A DNA stretch of 64,000 nucleotides, from the NCBI RefSeq assembly GCF_009688965.1, contig NZ_AP021875.1, positions 4,402,001 through 4,466,000 on the forward strand. The letters are read 5' to 3'. Position 1 is the first letter of the stretch; each line of letters starts with the position of its first letter. Source of the DNA: Desulfosarcina widdelii. Lineage in GTDB: Bacteria > Desulfobacterota > Desulfobacteria > Desulfobacterales > Desulfosarcinaceae. Shown here in pieces: positions 45,079-54,084 of the stretch. A program made the position numbers and the translations under genes. The notes under the pieces were generated by a model, which did not search any database, was not told the origin of the DNA, and saw only the letters and a program-made list of their open reading frames with translations.

Positions 45079-46653
45079 TTACGTTTTAAGTATTTCCTCT
45101 GTTTCCAACCCCAGCAACCCACAATGCAGTGCCTCCTGCAATTCGGCCTGGGCGACCGCCGGCCCCCATAACAACGGCTGCATCCCGCGCCAGCGTTCGT
45201 TGAGAAAATCCTTGAGTTCGTCGATGCCCTCGCCGTCTTTCAACATGCCCTGATCGTACATGTGGGCGGCCATTCGAAGGCTGCAGAAGGATCCCTGGCA
45301 GGGACCCTTTCCGACCCGGCTGCGCTGTCCGATTTCGCGTAGACCCGGTCGATGGCCGTTGTGGGTCAGGCTCCCGGCGATCTCGTTGAAGACGCTGATG
45401 GACACCATTTCACACTCGCACAGCAACAGGTCCCCGGGATCGTTTTTCTTGAACCACAGTTTAGGGGTCAGTCCGGGTTCCGTATATTGGGCCTGGCTGG
45501 ACGCCGGCAATGGGTCTGTAGCTGTCCTGCAAGGCTCGGTATTGCCCAGCCGCCGGCAGACGAGGTCGGCCGTCTTTTCCGCCATGAGCCGGTAGGTGGT
45601 CAGCTTTCCGCCGGTAATGGTGATAAAATTGTCCAGACCGTGGTCTTCGTGATCCAAAAGGGAGAAACCGCGGCTCACGGCCCGGTCGTCCGATCCGCCC
45701 CCGGTTCGCACCAGGGGCCGAACACCGGCATAGGCGCGGATATAGCGTGTGCTGGAAAGCTGGGGCACCATGGCCATGCCATCGTCGAGCATGGCATCGA
45801 TTTCAGCCGTGGTGGGGCGGCAGTTGTCCGGTGCGTCGATCCGTTTGGAAGTGGTTCCGAAAATGGAGACGGTCCCCGCCGGCACCAGGATGTCGGCATC
45901 CGCGGCCTTGCGCAGCCGGTTGATCACCCGCTGGCCGAGCCGGCTCTGGCTGATCACCAGGCTTCCCTGGGAATAAAGCATGTCGATGTGGGCGCCGGCC
46001 ATGGCCGCCACCTCGCCGGCCCAGGCTCCGGAGGCGTTGACGATTTGTTCGGCATGAATCCGAACATCCTTGCTGCTGTGCAGGTCCCGCAACCGTACGG
46101 ATTCGACGCGTCCTTTCCGTTTATCGAACCCTAGCACCTTGTGGTGCAGCAGCACCTTCGTTTCCAGCGAGCGCGCCTGCGCCAGGTTGTCCAAAGACAG
46201 CATGAAAGGATCGATGGTGGCATCTTCCACGGCGAAAACGGCAATGGCGTCCGGAGAAAGGCAGGGCTCTTGTTCCAGGGCGTCTTTGGGATCGACGCCT
46301 TCGGCCGCGATGCCGCATGCAGCACAGCGATCGGAAAAATCGGCGATGTACGCCTCATCGTCTCCCGGAACGGCCACAAAGAATCCGCCGGTGTCCTCCA
46401 CGCATTGGGGGGCCAGACGCTTGAGCAGGGCCCCTTCCTCGCGGCACTCCCGGGCGGAGTGCGGGTCCGAGGCGATATACCGCGCACCGCTGTGCAGCAA
46501 CCCGTGGTTGCCGCCCGATGCTCCGGCGTTGATATCCTGCTTTTCGACCAGGATGCAGGCTACACCCCGCAGGGCCAGATCCCTGGCCAACCCCGTGCCG
46601 GTTGCTCCGCCGCCGATAATCAATACCTGGGTGGAAAGAGTCGTTGCCGTCAT
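45079..46653 (-). CDS. glpA: anaerobic glycerol-3-phosphate dehydrogenase subunit A
   Basis: The protein has 524 residues. The FAD motif is IGGGATGTGLARDLALRGV near residue 13. The DAO-type core includes HSGARYIASDP. The C-terminal BFD-like [2Fe-2S] domain has cysteines in LLCECEMV and GPCQGSFCSLR (~410-460). It oxidises glycerol-3-phosphate to DHAP. The start is preceded by a GGAGGCC / GGCCTCC hairpin (46667-46686) and a GlpR-like operator (46703-46720). It is the first gene of glpA-glpB-glpK. Confidence 0.92.
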   Translation of the reverse strand: MTATTLSTQVLIIGGGATGTGLARDLALRGVACILVEKQDINAGASGGNHGLLHSGARYIASDPHSARECREEGALLKRLAPQCVEDTGGFFVAVPGDDEAYIADFSDRCAACGIAAEGVDPKDALEQEPCLSPDAIAVFAVEDATIDPFMLSLDNLAQARSLETKVLLHHKVLGFDKRKGRVESVRLRDLHSSKDVRIHAEQIVNASGAWAGEVAAMAGAHIDMLYSQGSLVISQSRLGQRVINRLRKAADADILVPAGTVSIFGTTSKRIDAPDNCRPTTAEIDAMLDDGMAMVPQLSSTRYIRAYAGVRPLVRTGGGSDDRAVSRGFSLLDHEDHGLDNFITITGGKLTTYRLMAEKTADLVCRRLGNTEPCRTATDPLPASSQAQYTEPGLTPKLWFKKNDPGDLLLCECEMVSISVFNEIAGSLTHNGHRPGLREIGQRSRVGKGPCQGSFCSLRMAAHMYDQGMLKDGEGIDELKDFLNERWRGMQPLLWGPAVAQAELQEALHCGLLGLETEEILKT

Positions 46654-46702
46654 TCGTCTGTCCGTGGGAGGCCGGTTCGGGCCTCCGTGGTGTCATCGAA
46701 GT

Positions 46703-46720
46703 ATTTTCGCTTGAGAAAAA
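46703..46720. promoter_or_regulatory. GlpR-type operator before glpA
   Basis: ATTTTCGC and GAGAAAAA flank TT. The site differs at two positions from the perfect palindrome before glpS (47734-47751). It lies 50 bases upstream of the glpA start. Further half-site-like sequences occur at 46817-46829 and 46855-46866 in the same intergenic region. Confidence 0.62.
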
Positions 46721-46899
46721 ACAGGATGACTGATACACATATCGAAAAAAACATTGGTAATTTTGGGCTCATCTTTAATTGAAAATATCATACCGGCTCT
46801 ATGTTGTCACCTAATTATTTTCGTTTTACACCACATTTTTTGAAAAACTTTCTTTAACGAAAAACGGAGCCGTCAAGAAAAAGGGGTAGAAACCTGGCA

Positions 46900-47691
46900 A
46901 TGCCCTCAACGACTAAGCACAACGGGAAGGTGGAGCCGGTTCGCAAGCGGCACGCAAGAATCCGCAAAATGGTCCAGGCCCAGGGCTTCGTTACCATAGA
47001 AGCGCTGGCCAACGCATTCGCGGTCACCCCGCAGACCATTCGCCGGGACATCAATACCCTCAGCGAAAAAGGCCTGCTGTGCCGCCATCACGGCGGCGCC
47101 GCGATGCTCACATCGACCGAAAACGTGGCTTACAATGAGCGGAAGGTTCTCTGTTTCAGAGAAAAACAGAAAATCGCCCAGCTGTTGGCCCGCCAAATCC
47201 CGGACAACTCCTCTTTATTCATCAATATCGGCACCACCACAGAGGCTATCGCCCATGCCCTTGGCAATCACAAGCGGCTGCGGGTAATCACCAACAACCT
47301 CAACGTGGCTTCCATCATGAGCGTAAACGAAAATTTCGAAGTCATCGTTGCCGGCGGCCTGGTCCGTCACCGGGACCAGGGTATTATCGGCGAAGCCACC
47401 ATCGACTTCATCAACCAGTTCAAGGTGGATTACGGCATTATCGGCATCAGCGGCATCGACATCGACGGCACGCTGCTGGATTTCGACTACCGCGAGGTGC
47501 GGGCGGCCCGGGCCATTATCGACAACTCCCGAAGTGTCTTTCTAGCCGCCGATCATACCAAATTCGGCCGCAACGCCATGGTCCGGTTAGGAAATATCGC
47601 GGAGATCGACGGGCTGTTCACCGATCGACAACCGCCCGCCGGACTGGCTGAAATTATCGCCGCTACCGAAGTGGACCTGCACGTCGCCTGA
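46900..47691 (+). CDS. glpR: DeoR-family glycerol regulator (GlpR-like repressor)
   Basis: The protein has 263 residues. The N-terminal DeoR helix-turn-helix is GFVTIEALANAFAVTPQTIR (~38-57). The C-terminal sugar-phosphate-sensing domain carries SSLFINIGTTTEAIAHAL near residue 105 and VGGLV-type IVAGGLVRHRDQGIIG near 150. GlpR proteins bind glycerol-3-phosphate and release DNA. It lies between the catabolic and transport operons. Matching palindromes sit before both operons. Confidence 0.88.
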   Translation: MPSTTKHNGKVEPVRKRHARIRKMVQAQGFVTIEALANAFAVTPQTIRRDINTLSEKGLLCRHHGGAAMLTSTENVAYNERKVLCFREKQKIAQLLARQIPDNSSLFINIGTTTEAIAHALGNHKRLRVITNNLNVASIMSVNENFEVIVAGGLVRHRDQGIIGEATIDFINQFKVDYGIIGISGIDIDGTLLDFDYREVRAARAIIDNSRSVFLAADHTKFGRNAMVRLGNIAEIDGLFTDRQPPAGLAEIIAATEVDLHVA

Positions 47692-47733
47692 CAGCTTCTC
47701 CGCCGCGATCGAGTTGAGGCGGAAACGAAACAA

Positions 47734-47751
47734 ATTTTCGCTTGCGAAAAT
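47734..47751. promoter_or_regulatory. GlpR-type operator before glpS
   Basis: ATTTTCGC and GCGAAAAT are perfect eight-base inverted repeats around TT. The palindrome overlaps a possible -35 element (TTGCGA), with a weak -10 (AACAAT) downstream. This fits repression of the glpSTPQUV importer. Confidence 0.7.
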
Positions 47752-47842
47752 ATCAGCCCAATGCTAACAATATTGTAGACTGAATCCGTGGAATTTACGA
47801 ACACAAGTTTTTCGTTTTTCTAACCGATCCGGAGCCATCGCC

Positions 47843-48922
47843 ATGGGTTTGATTCTCCAGGACATCACCAAAATTGTCGGGAGGGAGACATATTTGTCGG
47901 AAATCAATCTGGAGTTCGCCCCCGGATCGCTGAATGTCATCCTGGGCCGAACCCTGGCAGGCAAAACCTCCCTTTTGCGCATCATGGCCGGCCTGGACCG
48001 GCCCACCAGCGGGAAAATCTCTATAAGCGGGCAGGATGTGACCGGCGTTTCCGTTCGCAAAAGAAGCGTCGCCATGGTTTACCAGCAGTTCATCAATTAT
48101 CCCTCCCTGACCGTTTACGACAATATCGCTTCCCCATTGAAAATCAGCGGATTGGCCAAAAAAGAGATTGATCGGCGGGTTCGTGAAACCGCCGCCATGC
48201 TCCACCTGGAAGAGATGCTGGACCGGGCGCCGGCTGAATTGTCCGGCGGCCAGCAGCAGCGCACCGCCATCGCCCGTGCCCTAGTGAAAGAAGCCCAGCT
48301 TCTGTTGCTGGACGAACCGCTGGTCAATCTGGACTACAAACTGCGTGAAGAGCTGCGGGTGGAGCTTCAGGAAATTTTTCGGAAACGCTCGGCCATCGTG
48401 GTGTACACCACCACGGAGCCCTCCGAAGCCCTGATGCTGGGCGGCCACAGTGTCGTTCTCGATGAAGGACGCGTATTGCAGACCGGAACCACCGCCCGGG
48501 TGTATCAGCGCCCCGAAACCCTGAGGGCCGCGGAAGTATTCAGCGACCCTCCCATCAACGCCCTGGATGCTGAGATTTCTGCCGAGGGAGCGGTCATGGG
48601 AGACGGAATACCGATTCCTTTGACCGGGCAACTGGCCGGGTTGGCCGAGGGAAAGTATCGGTTTGCCTTCCGGTCCAACCATCTGTGGCTCTCCCGAAGG
48701 CAGGACGCGGACATCGCCATTGCAGGGAAAGTGGAGATGTCCGAAATCAACGGCTCGGAAACCTTTATTTATGTCCATCACGGCAAGCAGGCCTTTGTGG
48801 TGCAGCAAGACGGCGTGAATACCTATTCCATAGGAAGCGAGATCACCGTTTTCATCAACCCCGAACACCTGTTTGTATACGACACCGCCGGTTGGCTGAA
48901 GGCTGCCCCGCAAGTAGCATAG
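47843..48922 (+). CDS. glpS: glycerol ABC importer ATPase GlpS
   Basis: The protein has 359 residues of the MalK/UgpC type, with a C-terminal regulatory OB-like domain. Walker A is GRTLAGKTS, the Q-loop is MVYQQF, the signature LSGGQQQRTAIARAL is canonical, and Walker B is LLLLDEPLVNLD. The switch region reads YTTTEPSEA, where the canonical YVTHDQxEA has a histidine, so the H-loop His is lost. It pairs with GlpT in the rhizobial-type glycerol importer. Order and length match the glpSTPQUV operon. Confidence 0.87.
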   Translation: MGLILQDITKIVGRETYLSEINLEFAPGSLNVILGRTLAGKTSLLRIMAGLDRPTSGKISISGQDVTGVSVRKRSVAMVYQQFINYPSLTVYDNIASPLKISGLAKKEIDRRVRETAAMLHLEEMLDRAPAELSGGQQQRTAIARALVKEAQLLLLDEPLVNLDYKLREELRVELQEIFRKRSAIVVYTTTEPSEALMLGGHSVVLDEGRVLQTGTTARVYQRPETLRAAEVFSDPPINALDAEISAEGAVMGDGIPIPLTGQLAGLAEGKYRFAFRSNHLWLSRRQDADIAIAGKVEMSEINGSETFIYVHHGKQAFVVQQDGVNTYSIGSEITVFINPEHLFVYDTAGWLKAAPQVA

Positions 48923-48942
48923 CCGTTTCGCAGGAGACCGTT

Positions 48943-50028
48943 ATGGCGCGCATAGAATTCGATCATATTGCTCACTCCTATTATCCCAACCCGCGGCAAC
49001 CATCGGATTATGCCCTCAAGGAGATCGATACCACCTGGGAGGATGGCGGAGCCTACGCCCTTTTGGGGCCGTCCGGCTGCGGGAAAACAACCCTGCTCAA
49101 CGTGATCTCCGGGTTGCTCAAACCCAGCAAAGGACGGGTGCTCTACGACGGTGTGGATGTCACCGACCTGCCTCCGGAAAAACGCAATATCGCCCAGGTG
49201 TTTCAATTTCCGGTGCTTTACGATACCATGAGCGTATTCGAGAATCTGGCCTTTCCCTTGAAAAACCGGCGGTTCAACAAAACCGATACCGACCTGCGGG
49301 TACGGGAAGTGGCCGAGATGCTCGACCTGACCGACGTCTTGAATAAAAAAGCCGCCGGCCTTTCCGCCGATGCCAAACAAAAAATTTCGCTGGGCCGCGG
49401 CCTGGTGCGAAGCGATGTAGCGGCCGTGCTTTTCGACGAACCGCTCACCGTCATCGACCCCCACCTGAAATGGCACTTGCGCCGCAAGCTCAAAGAAATT
49501 CACGAGCAGTTGAAATTGACCCTGATTTACGTCACCCACGACCAGGTGGAGGCGCTGACCTTTGCCGATCAGGTCATTTTGATGAATAACGGTGAAATCT
49601 ACCAGATCGGGACGCCACAGGAGTTGTTTGAAAATCCCAAACACAAATTCGTAGGGTATTTTATCGGCAGCCCGGGCATGAATTTTTTGACCTGTACCCT
49701 CGAGGGGCAAAACGCCCGGGTCGATGGTGCGACCATTGCCCTGGACCCGGCCACGGCAGCCCGCGGGGCCGAGGCCGGCGGCGTGCTGGAACTGGGTATT
49801 CGACCCATGCACCTTCAAGTGTATGCCGAAGCCGTCGAAGGCGGAATCCCGGTCGCTTTGAAATCCGTGGACGATCAGGGCTCCTTTAAAATTCTCACGG
49901 CCGCCTTCAACGGCCATACCCTGCGCGCCCGGATCCCCGAAGGGCATCCGGTTCCGGAAAACAAAGCCTGGCTGAAATTTCCGCCGGAGCGCACGAAATT
50001 GTTCGCCGACGAAAGGCTGGTTAAATAG
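48943..50028 (+). CDS. glpT: glycerol ABC importer ATPase GlpT
   Basis: The ATG at 48943 has CAGGAGA upstream and gives 361 residues; the longer open frame overlaps glpS. Walker A is GPSGCGKTT, Walker B is AVLFDEPLTVIDP, and the switch YVTHDQVEALTF is canonical. The signature motif, normally LSGGQ, reads LSADAKQK. It therefore has a proper nucleotide site but a poor signature, the reverse of GlpS. This glpT is the ABC ATPase, not the glycerol-3-phosphate antiporter of the same name in enteric bacteria. Confidence 0.87.
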   Translation: MARIEFDHIAHSYYPNPRQPSDYALKEIDTTWEDGGAYALLGPSGCGKTTLLNVISGLLKPSKGRVLYDGVDVTDLPPEKRNIAQVFQFPVLYDTMSVFENLAFPLKNRRFNKTDTDLRVREVAEMLDLTDVLNKKAAGLSADAKQKISLGRGLVRSDVAAVLFDEPLTVIDPHLKWHLRRKLKEIHEQLKLTLIYVTHDQVEALTFADQVILMNNGEIYQIGTPQELFENPKHKFVGYFIGSPGMNFLTCTLEGQNARVDGATIALDPATAARGAEAGGVLELGIRPMHLQVYAEAVEGGIPVALKSVDDQGSFKILTAAFNGHTLRARIPEGHPVPENKAWLKFPPERTKLFADERLVK

Positions 50029-50078
50029 TGATCGTCCACTTCTCGGATGGACACTTATAAGGAGGGAGGAAGAATCCC

Positions 50079-50963
50079 ATGGATAAATGGGAAGACAATC
50101 GCGCCTGGTATTTGGTGCTGCCGGTTTTTGTCGTCGTGGCCTTCAGCGCCATCATCCCCCTGATGACGGTGGTCAATTACTCCATCCAGGACATTTTCGG
50201 CCCGGGCAACGCCGTTTTCGTGGGAACCGAATGGTTCAAGGAGATGTTGACAGACCATCGCCTGCACGATGCCCTCGGGCGCCAATTTGTCTTCTCCGGG
50301 CTGGTTCTGCTGATCGAAATTCCCCTGGGAATCCTGATTGCCCTGGCCATGCCCAAAAAAGGGTGGGGTGTCTCCGCCAGCCTGGTCACCCTGGCCATCC
50401 CCCTGCTGATTCCCTGGAATGTGATCGGCACCATCTGGATCATCTTCACCCGGCCGGACATCGGCCTGTTCGGCGTGGGGATCAACAGCCTGGATCTTCT
50501 CAAGGTGCCCTTCGACCATACCGCCCGGCCGTCCTATGCATGGATCACCCTGATGGCCATGGAGGTCTGGCACTGGACCCCGCTGGTAGCGCTGCTCTGC
50601 TACGCCGGACTGCGCGCCATCCCCGAAGCCTACTATCAGGCCGCCAAAATCGACGGGGCATCGCCATGGGCGGTTTTTCTCTACATTCAACTTCCCAAAA
50701 TGCGCGGTGTTCTCACCATCGCAGTTCTTCTGCGCTGGATGGACAGCTTTCTCATTTACGCAGAACCTTTTGCCCTGACCGGCGGCGGACCGGGCAATTC
50801 GACCACCTTTCTTTCCATCTACCTGGTCAAGCTGGCCACCGGCCAATTTGACCTCGGGCCGGCGGCGGCATTCTCCCTGATCTATTTTCTCATCGTTCTT
50901 CTGTTCAGTTTTATCTTCTACCAGGCTCTTTTGAACGTCGGCAAAGGAGAAAGCGCATCATGA
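50079..50963 (+). CDS. glpP: glycerol ABC importer permease GlpP
   Basis: The protein has 294 residues with about six membrane helices. The cytoplasmic coupling motif EAYYQAAKIDGASPWAVFLY (~185) is typical of MalF/UgpA-type permeases. AAGGAGG lies upstream of the start at 50079. It overlaps glpQ by four bases. Together they form the channel of the glycerol importer. The N-terminal first helix is long and hydrophobic (DKWEDNRAWYLVLPVFVVVA). Confidence 0.85.
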   Translation: MDKWEDNRAWYLVLPVFVVVAFSAIIPLMTVVNYSIQDIFGPGNAVFVGTEWFKEMLTDHRLHDALGRQFVFSGLVLLIEIPLGILIALAMPKKGWGVSASLVTLAIPLLIPWNVIGTIWIIFTRPDIGLFGVGINSLDLLKVPFDHTARPSYAWITLMAMEVWHWTPLVALLCYAGLRAIPEAYYQAAKIDGASPWAVFLYIQLPKMRGVLTIAVLLRWMDSFLIYAEPFALTGGGPGNSTTFLSIYLVKLATGQFDLGPAAAFSLIYFLIVLLFSFIFYQALLNVGKGESAS

Positions 50964-51763
50964 AAATCCGAAAACGATCCTGGGCCCTGATCTTCTATTT
51001 TGTGCTGCTGGTGGTTCCCATTTACTGGATGCTCAACATGTCGCTGCGCAGCAACGCCGACATTTTGAGCAATTTTTCCCTCTACCCGGCCAACCTGACC
51101 TTTGAGAACTACTTGAAAGTCTTCACCGACCCAACCTGGTATTCGGGCTATATCAATGCCATGATTTATGTCAGCCTGAACACGATCATGTCCCTGGCCT
51201 TTGCCCTGCCGGCCGCCTACGCCTTTTCACGCTTCAAGTTCCTCGGCGACGGGCAGATGTTTTTCTGGCTGCTGACCAACCGCATGGCCCCGCCGGCGGT
51301 ATTTCTGCTTCCCTATTTCCAGCTTTACTCCACGTTCAATCTGATCGATACCCATATTGCCGTCGCCCTGGCTCACTGCCTGTTCAACGTGCCGCTGGCC
51401 GTATGGATCCTGGAAGGCTTCATGTCCGGTATTCCCAAGGAACTCGACGAAACGGCCTTTATCGACGGCTACTCCTTCCCCCGTTTCTTTTTCGTCCTGT
51501 TTCTGCCGCTGATCCGGGCCGGCGTCGGTGTGACGGCGTTTTTCTGCTTCATGTTCAGTTGGGTCGAACTCCTCTTCGCCCGAACGCTGACGGTCACCGA
51601 AGCCAAGCCGATCGTTGCCACCATGACCCGTACCATCAGCGCCACCGGTCTGGACTGGGGCCTTCTGGCCGCCAATGGCATCCTCACCATCGTGCCGGGC
51701 GCACTGGTCATCTGGTTCGTGCGCAACCACCTGGCCAAAGGCTTTGCCCTGGGTCGCGTGTAA
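50960..51763 (+). CDS. glpQ: glycerol ABC importer permease GlpQ
   Basis: The protein has 267 residues with about six membrane helices. The coupling motif is ELDETAFIDGYSFPRFFFVL near residue 160. The first helix covers ~8-28. It pairs with GlpP, and the start overlaps the glpP stop by four bases. This glpQ is the permease of the rhizobial glycerol system, not the glycerophosphodiester phosphodiesterase that bears the same symbol. Confidence 0.85.
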   Translation: MKIRKRSWALIFYFVLLVVPIYWMLNMSLRSNADILSNFSLYPANLTFENYLKVFTDPTWYSGYINAMIYVSLNTIMSLAFALPAAYAFSRFKFLGDGQMFFWLLTNRMAPPAVFLLPYFQLYSTFNLIDTHIAVALAHCLFNVPLAVWILEGFMSGIPKELDETAFIDGYSFPRFFFVLFLPLIRAGVGVTAFFCFMFSWVELLFARTLTVTEAKPIVATMTRTISATGLDWGLLAANGILTIVPGALVIWFVRNHLAKGFALGRV

Positions 51764-51775
51764 GGAGGCGTCGCT

Positions 51776-52054
51776 ATGAATTTCGAATGGATGTACTGGA
51801 CGGTACCCACGGCGATTTTTTTCAGCACGATTTTTTTGATGATTCTCGGCATGTTCGTTTGGGAGCTGGTCTCGCCGACGATCGAACGCAGCGGATTTCT
51901 CAAAATCCCGACCACCCGGGGCACGCGGTTTTTTGTCGGCCTGCTGGGCACCGCCTACATTCACCTGGCCTGGCTGGGCTTAACCGACCTGAATCTGTGG
52001 CTGGCGATGCCGATTGCGATCGTCTGGATGGTTGTGGTCATGCGCTGGGGATAG
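51776..52054 (+). CDS. glpU: small membrane component GlpU (DUF2160)
   Basis: The protein has 92 residues with three hydrophobic segments (~10-30, ~45-65, ~70-88). It matches the DUF2160 family in length, topology and position, between the permeases and the binding protein. In Rhizobium the glpU product is part of the glycerol importer operon, with a role not well defined. AAGGAGG lies upstream of the ATG. It follows glpQ by 12 bases. Confidence 0.82.
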   Translation: MNFEWMYWTVPTAIFFSTIFLMILGMFVWELVSPTIERSGFLKIPTTRGTRFFVGLLGTAYIHLAWLGLTDLNLWLAMPIAIVWMVVVMRWG

Positions 52055-52185
52055 CGCAGCCCGAAAACATTATCTTAAACACGATAAGGACGTTTGCCTC
52101 TCGCGGGCCGGTTACAGCCTTCACGACCGCGATGGCGTCCTATAGCCCCACCCCCCACTCCATGAAGGCTAAAAGGAGGAGACCT

Positions 52186-53919
52186 ATGAAAGGCGTTTTA
52201 AAGAAAACAGGTTTTGTCAGTATGGCTTTGGCGCTGATTTTCGTCATGGCGGCCGGTCCGGCCATGGCGGATATGAACGCGGCCAAGAAATGGGTCGACG
52301 AAGAGTTCCAACCCTCGACCCTGTCCAAAAAGCAGCAGCTCGAAGAGATGCAATGGTTCATCGACGCCGCCAAGCCATTTAAAGGCATGAACATCAAGGT
52401 GGTCTCCGAGACCATCCCCACCCATGAATATGAAGCCAAAACGCTGGCCAGCGCCTTCGAAGAGATCACCGGCATCAAAGTCTCCTTCGACCTGATCCAG
52501 GAGGGCGACGTCATCGAAAAGCTGCAGACCCAGTGGGCCTCGGGTGAGAACATCTACGATGCCTGGATCAACGACTCAGACTTGATCGGCACCCACGCCC
52601 GCTACGGCTACGTTGTTCCTCTTTCCGACTTCATGGAAGGCGAGGGCAAGGATGTGACCCTGCCGACCCTGGATGTGGACGACTTCATGGGCAAATCCTT
52701 TACCACCGGCCCGGACGGGAAACTCTATCAACTGCCCGACCAGCAGTTCGCCAACCTCTACTGGTTTCGTTACGACTGGTTCAAACGACCGGATTTCAAG
52801 AAGCAGTTCAAAGAGATCTATGGCTATGAGCTGGGTGTGCCGGTCAACTGGTCGGCCTACGAGGACATTGCCGAATTTTTCACCGAACATGTCCGGGAAA
52901 TCGATGGAAAGGCCGTTTTCGGCCACAATGACTACGGCAAGAAAGCACCGGACCTGGGCTGGCGTTTTACCGATGCCTGGCTCTCCATGGCCGGTGCCGG
53001 AGACAAGGGCATTCCCAACGGCAAGCCCGTGGACGAATGGGGTATCCGCATGGAGGGCTGCCGGCCGGTGGGCGCCACAGTGGCCCGCGGCGGTGCCGCC
53101 AACGGACCGGCAGCCAAATACGCCCTTCGCAAATACATGGATTGGCTGAGAAAATATGCCCCTCCGGGCAGTCTGGGCATGGATTTTTACACCTACCTGC
53201 CCTTTCTGGCCAACGGCAGCGTGGCCCAGCAGATTTTCTGGTACACAGCCTTTCTGCCCAGCATGGTCGAACCCGGCCCCACGGTCAACGAAGACGGCAC
53301 GCCCAAGTGGCGCATGGCTCCCTCGCCCCACGGTCCCTACTGGGAAGAAGGCATGAAGCTGGGTTACCAGGACTGCGGTTCCTGGACCTTCATGAAGAGC
53401 ACGCCGCTGGAAAGACGCAAAGCGGCGTGGCTGTTTGCCCAGTTCTGCGTATGCAAAACCACCTCCCTCAAAAAAGCCCATGTGGGGCTGACCCCCATCC
53501 GGGACAGCGACATCCGGCATGAATCCTTTACGAAACGGGCCCCCAAACTTGGCGGCCTGGTGGAATTCTATCGCAGCCCGGCTCGCGTGGCCTGGACCCC
53601 CACCGGCGTCAACGTGCCCGATTATCCCAAACTGGCCCAGTTGTGGTGGCAGAATATCGGTGAGGCCGTTTCAGGCGAGGTTACCGTAGACACCGCCATG
53701 GACAACCTGGCCAAAGAGATGGATCGGGTGCTGGAACGCATTGCACGCTCCAAGACGCAAGGCGAGTGCGGCCCGAAACTGAATCCGGAAAAAGACGAAT
53801 CCTACTGGCTGAACCAACCGGGCTCTCCCAAAGCCAAGCTGGCCAACGAAAAACCCAAAGGGGAGACTGTCGACTACGACAAGCTGATCGAAGCCTGGCG
53901 TGCGGGCAAGGTAAAATAG
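52186..53919 (+). CDS. glpV: glycerol-binding periplasmic protein GlpV
   Basis: The ATG at 52186 has AAGGAGGAGA just upstream and gives 577 residues; a much longer open frame upstream is out of place over glpQ and glpU. The signal peptide is at residues ~1-29, ending PAMA. The large size and the region GDVIEKLQTQWASGENIYDAW match GlpV-type binding proteins. It captures glycerol in the periplasm. It is the last gene of glpSTPQUV, and a terminator hairpin follows. Confidence 0.87.
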   Translation: MKGVLKKTGFVSMALALIFVMAAGPAMADMNAAKKWVDEEFQPSTLSKKQQLEEMQWFIDAAKPFKGMNIKVVSETIPTHEYEAKTLASAFEEITGIKVSFDLIQEGDVIEKLQTQWASGENIYDAWINDSDLIGTHARYGYVVPLSDFMEGEGKDVTLPTLDVDDFMGKSFTTGPDGKLYQLPDQQFANLYWFRYDWFKRPDFKKQFKEIYGYELGVPVNWSAYEDIAEFFTEHVREIDGKAVFGHNDYGKKAPDLGWRFTDAWLSMAGAGDKGIPNGKPVDEWGIRMEGCRPVGATVARGGAANGPAAKYALRKYMDWLRKYAPPGSLGMDFYTYLPFLANGSVAQQIFWYTAFLPSMVEPGPTVNEDGTPKWRMAPSPHGPYWEEGMKLGYQDCGSWTFMKSTPLERRKAAWLFAQFCVCKTTSLKKAHVGLTPIRDSDIRHESFTKRAPKLGGLVEFYRSPARVAWTPTGVNVPDYPKLAQLWWQNIGEAVSGEVTVDTAMDNLAKEMDRVLERIARSKTQGECGPKLNPEKDESYWLNQPGSPKAKLANEKPKGETVDYDKLIEAWRAGKVK

Positions 53920-53945
53920 TCTGACGCGCGACCGCAGAAGCAATC

Positions 53946-53985
53946 AACGGGGCCGGTGTGATTTTCCGCCGGTCCCGTTTGATTT
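53946..53985 (+). terminator. terminator after glpV
   Basis: AACGGG-G-CCGG pairs with CCGG-T-CCCGTT, leaving one mismatch, with a loop of twelve bases. A weak T-run (TTGATTTT) follows. It lies 27 bases after the glpV stop. Confidence 0.6.
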
Positions 53986-54084
53986 TCCGCAGCGCCGGCA
54001 CATGGGATTTGCGTTTGACTTTGATCGTGGCCTTGGATAGTGTCCGCCCAACCAACGAACGAAGAGGAAAAGGATACGACAACC

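Noticed and set aside
52055..52185. A separate small gene between glpU and glpV
   Set aside because: The only open frame is the upstream extension of glpV, which overlaps glpQ and glpU; the AAGGAGGAGA before 52186 fixes the start.
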